Shown here: piece after piece, positions 14,997 to 22,621 of the stretch
Numbering within the stretch: the first letter of the stretch is position 1
How the letters are laid out: each line of letters starts with the position of its first letter
Assembly: GCF_001562425.1 (NCBI RefSeq)
Contig: NZ_LOED01000022.1
Location: forward strand, 1 to 39,855
Reading direction: 5' to 3'
DNA from: Fervidicola ferrireducens
GTDB taxonomy: Bacteria; Bacillota; Thermosediminibacteria; Thermosediminibacterales; Thermosediminibacteraceae
Length of the DNA: 39,855 bases
The notes under the pieces: generated by a model
What the model was told of the DNA's origin: nothing
The model's input: the letters and a program-made list of their open reading frames with translations, nothing else
Databases searched by the model: none
Made by a program: the position numbers and the translations under genes

Positions 14997-16175
14997 ATGC
15001 GGGGGAAAGCTTTTTTGCGCGAAGTAAAACGTAGCGAAGGCGGTCAGGCATTTATTCTGGTCATGCTTGTACTGGCGGTGGTGGCTATACTAGGTAGCGC
15101 TACATTGACTTTGACGGCAAGTCACAGGCAGACTGCTGCAAAGCAGAGGGATCGCCTTCAGGCATACTACGCTGCCGATGCAGGAATAGAGAGGGCTTTG
15201 GCTATTATAAAACGGAATCCGACTAATTTCTGGAGCGAATTTCCCCTGAAAGGCATATCCTATGCGGGGGAGGGGGGAAGAATCGAAAGCGTAACCGTTG
15301 AACGAATTCCAGGAGGGCCCGGCACCGTCGTTAAGATAACATCCGTGGGAAAGTTTAATAATGCGCGAAAGGTCATAGTGGCAAAGGTGCGGATTTATCG
15401 TTCCAAAAGCCCGGCAGAACTGTTAAAGGGCATCAGCATCCTGCCCAAAGAGCGGGACTCTGATATTAATTTGTCAAAAGATATTTCGATTATAGGTTCG
15501 CAAGACCCAAGACCGGTAATTTACATTAACGGTAATCTGAACCTTGGTGGCAAATCGGAGATTAAAAATTTTGATATCTATGTTTCCGGTGAAATAACTA
15601 TAGATAAAGATGCAGAGCTGATAAACTGTCAAACTACCGAAAATTACGAGGCAATTCCTTTTTTTCCCGAGCTAAATGTGAAGTGGTACGAAGAGCGAGC
15701 TACAACTTTTCCTTCAAATAATTCGAAAGAAGGAAAAGGCAAAAAGGACGAAGATATTGCCGAATATAAAGGTATTTATTTTGTGAAAGGAAATGTTGAA
15801 ATTTCGGGCACGTATAGCGGACAGGCGGTAATCGTGGCTACTGGTAAAATAGATGTCCCCGACGATCTAAAGGCTTATAACCCTAATGAAGACCTTTTGG
15901 TTTTAATTTCCTTGGGTGGGCAAGTAAATATAGATAAAAGAGGTAGTGACTCTACTGTGGACGCCTTGATAATATCCGACGGTATATTATCGTGCAAAAA
16001 TAAAGTGGTAATAAATGGGGGAATTTTGGTAAGACAGATAGAGTACGTAAATAAACTGACAATAAACTGCAACCCCGCCCTGGTAGAAAGACATTCTGGA
16101 TTGATGGAGCTGGCTTTTGGGGGCAGCGGCGGCGGGTCTACAAGGATTGAAATCGAAAGCTGGAGCGAGCGATAA
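14997..16175 (+). CDS. PilX-like minor pilin/pilus-associated protein
   Basis: 392 aa. The N-terminal segment GGQAFILVMLVLAVVAILGSATLTLTAS resembles the PilX-type N-terminus that has an FIL rather than FTLVE start, followed by the conserved AYYAADAGIERAL stretch. The remaining 300 residues are a beta-rich region with repeated short segments like polymer-forming or surface proteins (VNISGTYSGQAVIV type patterns), ending in a Gly/Ser-rich stretch. I chose ATG 14997 because an AAGGGG site lies 8-9 nt upstream; an in-frame TTG at 14976 has none. Function beyond pilus association is unknown; it could be a tip adhesin or cargo. Confidence 0.75.
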   Translation: MRGKAFLREVKRSEGGQAFILVMLVLAVVAILGSATLTLTASHRQTAAKQRDRLQAYYAADAGIERALAIIKRNPTNFWSEFPLKGISYAGEGGRIESVTVERIPGGPGTVVKITSVGKFNNARKVIVAKVRIYRSKSPAELLKGISILPKERDSDINLSKDISIIGSQDPRPVIYINGNLNLGGKSEIKNFDIYVSGEITIDKDAELINCQTTENYEAIPFFPELNVKWYEERATTFPSNNSKEGKGKKDEDIAEYKGIYFVKGNVEISGTYSGQAVIVATGKIDVPDDLKAYNPNEDLLVLISLGGQVNIDKRGSDSTVDALIISDGILSCKNKVVINGGILVRQIEYVNKLTINCNPALVERHSGLMELAFGGSGGGSTRIEIESWSER

Positions 16176-16194
16176 TTATTCTGGGGGTCGGAAA

Positions 16195-17088
16195 GTGGGA
16201 ATCTTCGGGTTCGGCAGGAAAAACTTATTGGGAGTGGACATAGGAACAGCTTTTATAAAGGTGGTGGCCATTGATAAGGGCCGAGTAGTGGCGCAAGGTT
16301 CGGCGCCGGTGACCGAAAATGGTGCGGACGATTTTTCAAAAATGGCAAGTGCTCTTGAAATGGCCTTGGAGCAGGCGAAGGTCCGAGTAACGGATGCGGC
16401 ACTGGCTATAGGGGCGGACAAAGCTATTGTAAGGTACGTGCTTTTGCCGAAAATGCCGGAGAAGGAGCTGAGAGCGGGGCTGAAGTACGAGGCGGCCAGG
16501 TATTTGCCGGTCACGGACCAGGACCTAGCGGTGGACTTTGCAGTCCTGGAAGAAGAAGTAGAGGGCGAACCGGGGAAAATGAGGGTTCTCCTCGCGGCCG
16601 TCCGGCGGGAATTAGCACAGAAGTATTACGACCTTTTTGAACAAGTGGGCCTGAAGCTCAGGGTAATAGATCTGGTACCCCTTGCACTTTACCGCCTATT
16701 CAGGGCGCTGGACAAAAGGGGGAATGCAGTCGCCGTTGATGTCGGTGAAAACTATAGTCACGTGATGCTGATGGATGGCGGAAGGCTGGTCTTCAGCAGG
16801 GCGGTCAACATTGGATGCCGGGAAATGGCAAAAGTAGCGTTTCCATCGGGCTTAAATCCGGCGGCGGATTTGATGCAGGAGATAAGGCGCACTCTGGACT
16901 TTTACAGGATGCAAAAAAGATTTGAATATGCGCCTGAAATGCTTTTGATATTAGGTGGAGGAGCCTACATTGAGGAGGTTACAAGTTATCTTGGCGAAGA
17001 ACTGGGACTAAAATCCGAAGTTCTAAAGCCTTTTGGCCTCGGGCCCGAATACGCCGTGGCTACAGGTTTGGCATTGAGGGAGCGATAG
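16195..17088 (+). CDS. pilM: PilM, actin-like cytoplasmic pilus assembly protein
   Basis: ATPase of the FtsA/actin fold that binds the N-terminal tail of PilN and links the ATPases to the inner-membrane ring. The 298-aa protein has LLGVDIGTAFIKVVAI (phosphate 1 motif), a central VDVGENYSHVMLM (phosphate 2) and LILGGGAYIEEV near the C-terminus (adenosine motif). GTG 16195 was chosen because GGGGGT lies 7-8 nt upstream; the longer in-frame ATG at 16117 would overlap the preceding gene by 59 nt and adds non-conserved residues. Confidence 0.9.
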   Translation: MGIFGFGRKNLLGVDIGTAFIKVVAIDKGRVVAQGSAPVTENGADDFSKMASALEMALEQAKVRVTDAALAIGADKAIVRYVLLPKMPEKELRAGLKYEAARYLPVTDQDLAVDFAVLEEEVEGEPGKMRVLLAAVRRELAQKYYDLFEQVGLKLRVIDLVPLALYRLFRALDKRGNAVAVDVGENYSHVMLMDGGRLVFSRAVNIGCREMAKVAFPSGLNPAADLMQEIRRTLDFYRMQKRFEYAPEMLLILGGGAYIEEVTSYLGEELGLKSEVLKPFGLGPEYAVATGLALRER

Positions 17089-17091
17089 AAA

Positions 17092-17643
17092 ATGTACGAT
17101 ATAAATATAAATTTGCTTCCGGAAGAGCTGCGGTTTTCCAGGAAAATATTGCCCCGCCGAAAGCTACCTTATTTGATGCTGGGGATGGCTCTTTTTGCCC
17201 TTTTTTCGTTGTACTTGTTTTTGCTCATTCACTCGCAGGTTTTAGAAAACAGGCTCGAACATGTGAAAGAGCAGATCGAGATTTACGAAGGCAGGGAAAA
17301 GAAGGTTTTGCAGGAGCAGGAGATATTGCAAAATTTACAAAAGAAAAAAGAAGAGGTAAAGATGGCGTCAGAAAGTAGGATATACTGGTCGAAGTTTTTA
17401 ATTGAAGTGGAGGAAGCGCTTCCTGCCGGTGTATGGCTGAGGTCATTGGAGGTCGGACCGGAAAACAAATTGAAGATAGTGGGTGTTTCTTACAGCTTCG
17501 AGAGCATCGGAGATTTTTACGTGGCCTTGAAGGGGGTTTCCCTGCTTGAAAACGTGAATCTGGAATCGGTTCAGGAAAAGGGTGAAAATGAAAGCGGGAA
17601 ATCCCTTTTGGAATTCACCATCACGGCTGATGTAAATCCATAG
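17092..17643 (+). CDS. pilN: PilN inner-membrane alignment protein
   Basis: 183-aa bitopic protein. The N-terminal YDININLLPEELR contains the INLLP motif that docks into PilM. One membrane span follows at about residues 28-47, then a coiled coil (about 48-90, rich in Glu/Lys) and a ferredoxin-like periplasm-side domain (WLRSLEVGPENKLKIVG). It starts 3 nt after pilM. The gene order pilM-N-O is canonical. Confidence 0.9.
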   Translation: MYDININLLPEELRFSRKILPRRKLPYLMLGMALFALFSLYLFLLIHSQVLENRLEHVKEQIEIYEGREKKVLQEQEILQNLQKKKEEVKMASESRIYWSKFLIEVEEALPAGVWLRSLEVGPENKLKIVGVSYSFESIGDFYVALKGVSLLENVNLESVQEKGENESGKSLLEFTITADVNP

Positions 17644-17674
17644 GTAGTAAAGTTTTTTGGAAAGGGCGTACACC

Positions 17675-18334
17675 ATGAAGAATAAAAGCAAAATGTTGCT
17701 TTTTCTGCTCGTGGTCCTTTTGGCCTTATTAATCGCAAGGTCAATACAGAAAGTTCTGCCCCATTACCTGGAACTCAGGTCGCAATTGAAAGCTGAAAAC
17801 GAAAAACTCTCCATGTTAAAGCAGCGGGTCGAAAGTCTGCCGGAGCTTGTAAATAAAAAGGAAGCGGCCCGGCGGGAATTTTACGACCTGTTGGAAGGCC
17901 TTGACATCGCGTTTGACGATGAAACTTCGTTTTTGCTTTCGGTAAACCCGCCCCAATCCGGGCTCAGGATAACCCGTTTTCGCCCTCTTGAAGAAGAAAA
18001 AATGGAAGCTGTGAGTTTCAGACCTTTTGAAATAGGAGTATCTGGCGATTATGAAGATCTGATAGGCTATCTGACTTACCTTGAAAATCTGAAGGCTTTG
18101 ACGGAAATAAGGGAACTTAAAATAAATTCGAGCGAGGAAAATCAGGGCGTGGTAAAGGCTAGTTTCGTGGTGCGCCTCTATAAATTGGGACTGGGAGGGG
18201 AGGGAATAAATACAATAAATGCAGGGGTATATTCATCTCATGGTGAAAAATACGAGGAATTTTTACCAGCAAGTGTGAGGAACATTTTTAAAGGGGACAA
18301 TTCGAATTCGCCTGAGATAACCCCGGAAAAGTAA
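17675..18334 (+). CDS. pilO: PilO-like inner-membrane alignment protein
   Basis: 219 aa: one membrane span (about residues 6-24), a coiled coil (about 30-75), then a PilO-type domain (residues 85-175; FEIGVSGDYEDLIGYLTYLENL). It partners PilN in the ring that aligns the platform with the outer layers. The last 45 residues are a polar tail not typical of PilO. ATG 17675 has a GGAAAGGG site 8 nt upstream; the TTG at 17657 is part of that site region and was rejected. It is the last gene of the operon. The 126-bp gap before the convergent nadE has short GC-rich hairpins but no clear terminator. Confidence 0.85.
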   Translation: MKNKSKMLLFLLVVLLALLIARSIQKVLPHYLELRSQLKAENEKLSMLKQRVESLPELVNKKEAARREFYDLLEGLDIAFDDETSFLLSVNPPQSGLRITRFRPLEEEKMEAVSFRPFEIGVSGDYEDLIGYLTYLENLKALTEIRELKINSSEENQGVVKASFVVRLYKLGLGGEGINTINAGVYSSHGEKYEEFLPASVRNIFKGDNSNSPEITPEK

Positions 18335-18460
18335 AAAGGTTGGGCTTGTAGGCCACATATTTCTGCATACATCGTTCGCTACGTGACTGCGGTTGATGCT
18401 TCTTCGGAATGTAAATAGTACCCCCATGCATACCGGGAGCTATGACCCTCCCCACATTTA

Positions 18461-19168
18461 CTAAAATGGCGGTTTAAGGGGCAGATTTCTTTTGTGTTCG
18501 CTTGATAGGATCATCGTTTTTATTTTTTCTTCAATTTCCCGGGAAGCCTTTCCGGTGAGTATATACTCATCCAGTTGTTCGTAAGTTATGCCCATTTCTC
18601 CTTCATCAGTCTGCCCTTCCCAGAGCCCCGCCGTCGGGGGCTTATCGATAATTTTTTGTGGAATTTCAAGAAAACGGGCTAATTTGCGGACCTGCCTTTT
18701 GACCAGATTTCCTAGCGGCAGCAGGTCTACCCCTCCATCGCCGTATTTCGTGAAGTAACCCACCGTCAATTCGCTTCTATTCCCAGTTCCAACCACCAGA
18801 AAATTATTTAGGGCAGCATAGTAATACAATGTGATCATTCTAAGGCGTGATTTGATATTGGCCAAAGCTCTTTTATCTGCCGTCTTATCCAATATAGCCG
18901 TAAATTCGTCAAAAACCTTGTTCAAGATAATCTTCTTGTATGGGATACCGAACTTTTCTGCAACCATTAATGCATCCTCTTCATCCTTTGGATTGCTGTG
19001 ACACGGCATGATGAGTCCAAGACAATTTTCTTTGAATGCTTTTTTACAAAGAACTCCAACTACTGCAGAATCTATCCCGCCGCTCAGCCCGAAAACGGCC
19101 CCTTTTGCTCCGGCTTCATATACTTTTTCTCTCAGCCAATCGACCAGGGCACTGCACAATATTTCCAT
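18461..19168 (-). CDS. nadE: NH3-dependent NAD synthetase
   Basis: Makes NAD from deamido-NAD, ATP and ammonia, the last step of NAD synthesis. The 235-aa protein has the PP-loop SGGIDSAV near the N-terminus and TGNRSELTVGYFTKYGDGG, a hallmark of NadE. There is no glutaminase domain, so ammonia is the nitrogen donor. ATG 19168 has a GAGGGG site; a longer frame to 19249 overlaps glnN and adds unrelated residues. It lies 28 nt downstream of the glutamine synthetase gene and is probably co-transcribed. Confidence 0.93.
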   Translation of the reverse strand: MEILCSALVDWLREKVYEAGAKGAVFGLSGGIDSAVVGVLCKKAFKENCLGLIMPCHSNPKDEEDALMVAEKFGIPYKKIILNKVFDEFTAILDKTADKRALANIKSRLRMITLYYYAALNNFLVVGTGNRSELTVGYFTKYGDGGVDLLPLGNLVKRQVRKLARFLEIPQKIIDKPPTAGLWEGQTDEGEMGITYEQLDEYILTGKASREIEEKIKTMILSSEHKRNLPLKPPF

Positions 19169-19196
19169 AATCGACCCCTCTTTTCGCGTTTTTGCC

Positions 19197-21293
19197 TTAG
19201 ACGCCGAACAACATCTCGGCGTATGTTGGTAACGGCCATAATTCTGCATCTACGATGTTTTCTAGTTTATCGCCGATTTCTCTCAGAATGCACATCTTAT
19301 TGAATACCACGTTCCGGTAATAGCAAGCTTTCCCATAGAGGTCGTTATTAACATTTGAAGCTTCATCGACTGCTTTTTCAAGTTCAGTTATGTTTTTCTT
19401 AAATTCCCCTATTAATGAAGAAACTTCCTCTAATAATTCGGACTGCGCACTTACATCGGCATTTAGCCCCGTAGCCCTTACAGAATTAATGGATTCCGCG
19501 ATTTTTGTGGCAAAATCTATTGCTGCTGGCAGTATCTGGCGTTTTGCCATGTCGATCATCGTAAGCGCTTCAATATTGATTGTTTTTATATAATTTTCAA
19601 GCATTACCTTATAACGAGACTCAAGTTCCCGCCTGTTTAAAACACCATGTTTTTCCATGAGTTTGACATTCTTCTCTTTGATTAAAGCGGGAATGGCATC
19701 AACGGTTGTTCTAATATTCGGAAGCCCCCTTCTTTCCGCTTCTTTACCCCATTCTTCTGAGTAGCCATCTCCATTAAATATAATTTTCTTGTGCTTCTTT
19801 ACAATTTCTTGTAGCAAAGCCTGCACTTCTTCATCAAAATTTGATGTTTTTTCCAACCTATCTGCAATCTGGGATAGTGCTTCGGCGACTATCGTATTTA
19901 AAACGAAACATGCAGTTGCTATTGAAGAAGAAGATCCAACCATTCTGAATTCAAATTTGTTTCCTGTAAATGCAAACGGAGAGGTTCTGTTTCTGTCCGT
20001 TGTATCCTTCCACAATGTTGGAAGAGTAGAAACTCCTATCTTCAATACCCCGCCGTTTTTCGAAGTCGCTGCCACTCCGTTTTCTATTTGTTCAAGAATG
20101 TCTGTAAGCTGTTCGCCGAGGAAAATGGATACTATTGCAGGGGGTGCTTCATTAGCGCCGAGTCGATGGTCATTTCCCGGCGTTGCGGCACTTACCCTGA
20201 CCAAATCGGCATATTCATCGATAGCCTTGATTACGGCGCATAGAAATACTAGAAATTGTGCGTTTTCATGAGGAGTATGACCTGGTTCTAAAAGATTTTG
20301 ACCATCATCTGTGCTCATTGACCAGTTTATATGTTTGCCCGAACCGTTGATACCGGTAAAAGGTTTTTCATGCAATAGGCAGACGAGTCCATGCCTTAAA
20401 GCAACTTTTTTCATCAACTCCATGGTTAATTGATTATGATCTGATGCAATATTAGCTGTATTGTATACCGTTGCCAGTTCATATTGGGAAGGAGCCACTT
20501 CATTATGCTTGGTTTTGGCTGGAATACCCAGTTTCCATAATTCTTCGTCCAGTTCTTTCATGAATGCTGATATTCTTTCTTTAATAGAGGCAAAGTAGTG
20601 ATCTTCCATTTCTTGGCCTTTCGGTGATCTGGCGCCAAATAGGGTTCTTCCCGTAAGGATAAGATCTTTGCGTTTTTCATACATTTTCTTGTCAATTAAG
20701 AAATATTCCTGTTCGGGCCCTACGGTTGCGACGACTTTTTTTGCGGTGTTGTTGCCGAACAATCTTAATACTCTGAGGGCTTGTTTTGATAGAGCTTCCA
20801 TGGAGCGCAGCAGGGGTATTTTTAAATCTAGAGCCTCGCCTGTATAAGAGCAGAAGGCGGTGGGTATATACAAGGTGTTATCCATTATGAAAGCGGGCGA
20901 AGTACAATCCCACGCTGTATATCCCCGTGCCTCGAAGGTAGTCCTCAAACCGCCGGATGGAAACGAAGAGGCATCTGGTTCCCCCTTGATCAGCTCTTTT
21001 CCCGAAAATTCGGCGATTACTTTGCCGTCCTGGGTAGGAGAGATAAAAGAGTTGCGTTTTTCTGCAGTTACGCCGGTTAACGGTTGAAACCAGTGCGCGA
21101 AATGAGTCGCTCCTTTTTCGATTGCCCAGTCTTTCATCGCATTAGCTACGACTTCCGCGACCGAAGGCTCCAATGGAATTCCCTCATCTATTGTTTTCTT
21201 TAAAACTCTGTACGTTGCCTCCGGAAGCCGTTCTTTCATAACGGCGTCGTTAAAAACATTTTTGCCAAAGGTTTCTCTAAAGGTATTTTCCAT
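19197..21293 (-). CDS. glnN: Type III glutamine synthetase
   Basis: Makes glutamine from glutamate, ammonia and ATP. The 698-aa length, about 250 residues longer than GlnA, marks the GSIII (GlnN) class of dodecameric enzymes. The N-terminal GSIII signature region ([31 protein letters not shown]), the metal-site [10 protein letters not shown], and the ATP-site [11 protein letters not shown] are all seen, followed by [16 protein letters not shown]. The C-terminal helical extension (about residues 560-680) is complete. It begins at ATG 21293. A consensus promoter and a 12-bp inverted repeat lie upstream, suggesting nitrogen control. Confidence 0.95.
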   Translation of the reverse strand: MENTFRETFGKNVFNDAVMKERLPEATYRVLKKTIDEGIPLEPSVAEVVANAMKDWAIEKGATHFAHWFQPLTGVTAEKRNSFISPTQDGKVIAEFSGKELIKGEPDASSFPSGGLRTTFEARGYTAWDCTSPAFIMDNTLYIPTAFCSYTGEALDLKIPLLRSMEALSKQALRVLRLFGNNTAKKVVATVGPEQEYFLIDKKMYEKRKDLILTGRTLFGARSPKGQEMEDHYFASIKERISAFMKELDEELWKLGIPAKTKHNEVAPSQYELATVYNTANIASDHNQLTMELMKKVALRHGLVCLLHEKPFTGINGSGKHINWSMSTDDGQNLLEPGHTPHENAQFLVFLCAVIKAIDEYADLVRVSAATPGNDHRLGANEAPPAIVSIFLGEQLTDILEQIENGVAATSKNGGVLKIGVSTLPTLWKDTTDRNRTSPFAFTGNKFEFRMVGSSSSIATACFVLNTIVAEALSQIADRLEKTSNFDEEVQALLQEIVKKHKKIIFNGDGYSEEWGKEAERRGLPNIRTTVDAIPALIKEKNVKLMEKHGVLNRRELESRYKVMLENYIKTINIEALTMIDMAKRQILPAAIDFATKIAESINSVRATGLNADVSAQSELLEEVSSLIGEFKKNITELEKAVDEASNVNNDLYGKACYYRNVVFNKMCILREIGDKLENIVDAELWPLPTYAEMLFGV

Positions 21294-21392
21294 TATATAA
21301 CCCCCTATCGATCAAAGTATTTTTTGCAAGAAGGATGAACCTTCATGCTTCAACGTTAACTTTTATTTTGATTTTAATTTATTTTTGTAGAA

Positions 21393-21421
21393 ATTATATG
21401 CTTATAAAATTTAAATGTCAA
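21393..21421 (-). promoter_or_regulatory. Consensus sigma-A promoter of glnN-nadE
   Basis: On the minus strand TTGACA (21421-21416) and TATAAT (21398-21393) are perfect consensus boxes with a 17-bp spacer. The start near 21387 leaves a leader of about 94 nt with a small GAAGG/CCTTC hairpin. Confidence 0.85.
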
Positions 21422-21425
21422 ATAA

Positions 21426-21476
21426 ATGTAAGGTTTTTTATAATAAACTTGACATTAAAAATATAAAACCTTACAT
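21426..21476. promoter_or_regulatory. 12-bp inverted repeat next to the glnN promoter
   Basis: ATGTAAGGTTTT (21426-21437) and AAAACCTTACAT (21465-21476) are perfect reverse complements 27 bp apart, directly upstream of the -35 box. The half-sites resemble TGTAA...TTACA, the outer elements of GlnR boxes (TGTnAn7TnACA), but at much wider spacing, so a GlnR dimer site is not established. A DNA-looping or two-site activator or repressor site is plausible. Confidence 0.5.
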
Positions 21477-21502
21477 ATCGTTTTTTCGGATTAAGCCTGA
21501 CG

Positions 21503-21544
21503 TTCAAAAAAATAAAAGGCAAGGCGTGTTAGTCGCCTTGCCTT
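21503..21544 (-). terminator. Rho-independent terminator of hsp20
   Basis: AAGGCAAGGCG (21516-21526) pairs perfectly with CGCCTTGCCTT (21534-21544). On the minus strand the stem is followed by TTATTTTTTTGAA. It lies 12 nt after the hsp20 stop codon. Confidence 0.9.
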
Positions 21545-21555
21545 CAATATCCTTT

Positions 21556-21990
21556 CTACTCTATCTCTATCTTGCGGCCAGAAGGTTTGCTCGGGGTTAT
21601 TTTGGGCATTATCACCTTTAGAACTCCGTTGTTGTAGCTTGCCCTTATTTTTTCGGCATCCACATTTTCGGGCACCGGAATAGTTCTGCTGAAGCTGCCC
21701 CGCCGACGTTCGCGGTGAATATAATTTTCTCTCTTTTCTTCGGTAATTTCGTCGTGCTGTCCCGAAATGGTGAGCATATTGTTTTCGTACCTGATTTCTA
21801 TGCTGTTTTTGTCAAAACCGGGCATGTCGGCTTCGACTATATATTCGTTTTCGGTCTCCCGCATGTCGATTCGGATGGGCTGCTGTCCGAAGAAATCGAA
21901 GAAGTTGTCGAGGAAGTTTTCCACGTCAAACTCGAAAATGCTCGGGAAAAATCCCCTTCTCCTCCAAGGCATCAATTCCCGGCCGCGCAT
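21556..21990 (-). CDS. Small heat-shock protein, Hsp20/alpha-crystallin family
   Basis: ATP-independent holdase chaperone forming oligomers in the cytoplasm. The 144-aa protein has an aromatic N-terminal arm (PWRRRGFFPSIFEFDVENFLDNFF), an alpha-crystallin domain at about residues 45-130 (IRIDMRETENEYIVEADMPGF ... YNNGVLKVIMPK with the G-V-L motif), and a C-terminal RKIEIE tail. ATG 21990 has a perfect AAAGGAGGG site; the frame extends to 22026 but without one. A CtsR-like operator overlaps the promoter, so heat induction is likely. Confidence 0.93.
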   Translation of the reverse strand: MRGRELMPWRRRGFFPSIFEFDVENFLDNFFDFFGQQPIRIDMRETENEYIVEADMPGFDKNSIEIRYENNMLTISGQHDEITEEKRENYIHRERRRGSFSRTIPVPENVDAEKIRASYNNGVLKVIMPKITPSKPSGRKIEIE

Positions 21991-22031
21991 ATTATTCCCT
22001 CCTTTAGTAAATATTACTATTAGCAATTATA

Positions 22032-22060
22032 ATTATAATACAAAGGTCAAAGAAGGTCAA
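22032..22060 (-). promoter_or_regulatory. Sigma-A promoter of hsp20
   Basis: On the minus strand TTGACC (22060-22055) and TATAAT (22037-22032) with a 17-bp spacer. The -35 lies inside the CtsR-type repeat. Confidence 0.8.
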
Positions 22061-22061
22061 T
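22045..22061. promoter_or_regulatory. CtsR operator at the hsp20 promoter
   Basis: GGTCAAAGAAGGTCAAT matches the CtsR consensus (A/G)GTCAAAnAn(A/G)GTCAAA repeat with one mismatch, at the last base. It covers the -35 box, a position for repression that is lifted on heat shock. No ctsR gene is in the window. Confidence 0.8.
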
Positions 22062-22192
22062 ATCCCCCACTTCAAATTTTTTAATTTTCGGGAAGGTATT
22101 TTGAGCGGAATATAGAATTATTTTATTGTGCCTTGTTTCTAGAATATATTATTTCCCTTTTTTCTCCGGATATTGAGGTGAATTTTGGTTTT

Positions 22193-22621
22193 ATGGAAAT
22201 AGGAGTTGACATAGTAGAGATCGATAGGATAAAAAAAGCCGTAAACAACGAAAATTTTATAAGAAAGATATTTACAAAAGAGGAAATAAATTCAATTAAA
22301 CAAAAAAAAGGTGAGAGCCTATACAGGCACGTGGCCGGCAGGTTTGCAGCAAAAGAAGCTGTCAGCAAGGTGCTAGGGACTGGAATCGGTTTTTTCAGAT
22401 GGAAGGATATAGAGATACTCCCGGACAAATTCGGAAAACCCGTGGTCAGGCTTTACGGAAAGGCTTTGGAACTAGCGGAAAGCAGGGGATTTACCCGGCT
22501 GCTCGTGAGCATTTCCCACTGCCGGGATTATGCCGTGGCCTTTTCCATGGCAGAAGGGGGTGTGAAGGATGAGAGCGGTAAGTCCTTCGACGATGAAGCA
22601 GATAGACAGGAGGGCCATTGA
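22193..22621 (+). CDS. acpS: Holo-[acyl-carrier-protein] synthase
   Basis: Transfers 4'-phosphopantetheine from CoA to ACP for fatty-acid synthesis. The core is complete: GVDIVEIDRI with the Mg-binding Asp near the N-terminus, RHVAGRFAAKEAVSKVLGTG with the second metal ligand Glu, and VSISHCRDYAVAFSMAE. ATG 22193 gives the family's usual MEIGVDIVEIDR start; a TTGAGGTGA site lies about 10 nt upstream. The protein is about 142 aa because it runs on 20 residues past the normal end, encoded by the 53-nt overlap with nnr. Confidence 0.93.
   Translation: MEIGVDIVEIDRIKKAVNNENFIRKIFTKEEINSIKQKKGESLYRHVAGRFAAKEAVSKVLGTGIGFFRWKDIEILPDKFGKPVVRLYGKALELAESRGFTRLLVSISHCRDYAVAFSMAEGGVKDESGKSFDDEADRQEGH

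Noticed and set aside
16117-16194. N-terminal extension of pilM from ATG 16117
   Set aside because: Overlaps the preceding gene by 59 nt with no family similarity; GTG 16195 has a GGGGGT site.
18335-18460. Structured RNA or terminator between pilO and nadE
   Set aside because: Only short pairings (GTAAAT/ATTTAC, GGGAG/CTCCC) with no T-run; too weak to call.
21426-21476. Canonical GlnR box upstream of glnN
   Set aside because: The TGTAA and TTACA elements are about 40 bp apart instead of the 7-bp spacing of a GlnR site.
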